Shown one piece after another: positions 5,773-5,794 of a DNA stretch of 5,794 nucleotides (its first letter is position 1; every line of letters begins with the position of its first letter). The translations under genes and the position numbers were made by a program. The stretch is from Chitinophagaceae bacterium. Lineage in GTDB: Bacteria; Bacteroidota; Bacteroidia; Chitinophagales; Chitinophagaceae. The stretch lies in the NCBI GenBank assembly GCA_025963615.1, contig JAOQAL010000830.1, forward strand, positions 1 to 5,794. Reading direction: 5' to 3'. The notes below the pieces were generated by a model. That model made no database searches, had not been told where the DNA came from, and saw only the letters and a program-made list of their open reading frames with translations.

Positions 5773-5794
5773 GAAACGCTGAATTCATCCGGAT

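Noticed and set aside
1..5794. A defence system or biosynthetic cluster combining the patatin, kinase and ketosynthase
   Set aside because: Patatin-like effectors do occur in some defence systems, but no nucleotide cyclase, sensor, nuclease or carrier-protein gene is present, the genes are on two strands, and the patatin is fused to a membrane domain. The window does not support it.

Overview
The window looks like chromosomal DNA of a Bacteroidota bacterium, most likely of the Chitinophagaceae type. The evidence is moderately AT-rich coding sequence, start sites with no clear Shine-Dalgarno, candidate promoters of the TTG-N19/20-TAnnTTTG class, a signal peptide cleaved just before Gln (ASA|Q), an Asn/Gln/Arg/Gly-rich tail protein, and protein families I know from that phylum. 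The family-level placement is inference.

Layout from left to right: (1) the C-terminal part of an Asn-rich low-complexity protein that enters from the left edge and stops at 593; (2) a non-coding repeat region at 591-943 made of three related units of about 103-127 bp, built largely from 7-bp steps in which AGCT recurs with 3-nt spacers; (3) a plus-strand series of three genes: a FabH-type ketoacyl-ACP synthase III (980-2029), a small secreted protein of unknown function (2079-2516) and a YegS/diacylglycerol-kinase-family lipid kinase starting at TTG (2585-3481); (4) a long minus-strand gene (3470-5719) for a membrane-anchored patatin-like phospholipase, which overlaps the kinase gene tail-to-tail by 12 bp; (5) a 75-bp right flank with a good candidate promoter for the phospholipase gene.

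The three recognisable enzymes all act on acyl chains or lipids: condensation that starts fatty-acid synthesis, phosphorylation of a lipid hydroxyl, and hydrolysis of lipid acyl esters. A shared role in envelope lipid turnover is attractive but rests only on proximity. The two transcription units converge, so they are not one operon.

The strongest unexplained signal is the AGCT-phased heptad array between the Asn-rich gene and fabH. Its left boundary coincides with the stop codon of the upstream gene, and its right end supplies the -33 box of a candidate fabH promoter. I see no complete defence system, CRISPR array, transposase, tRNA or rRNA here.
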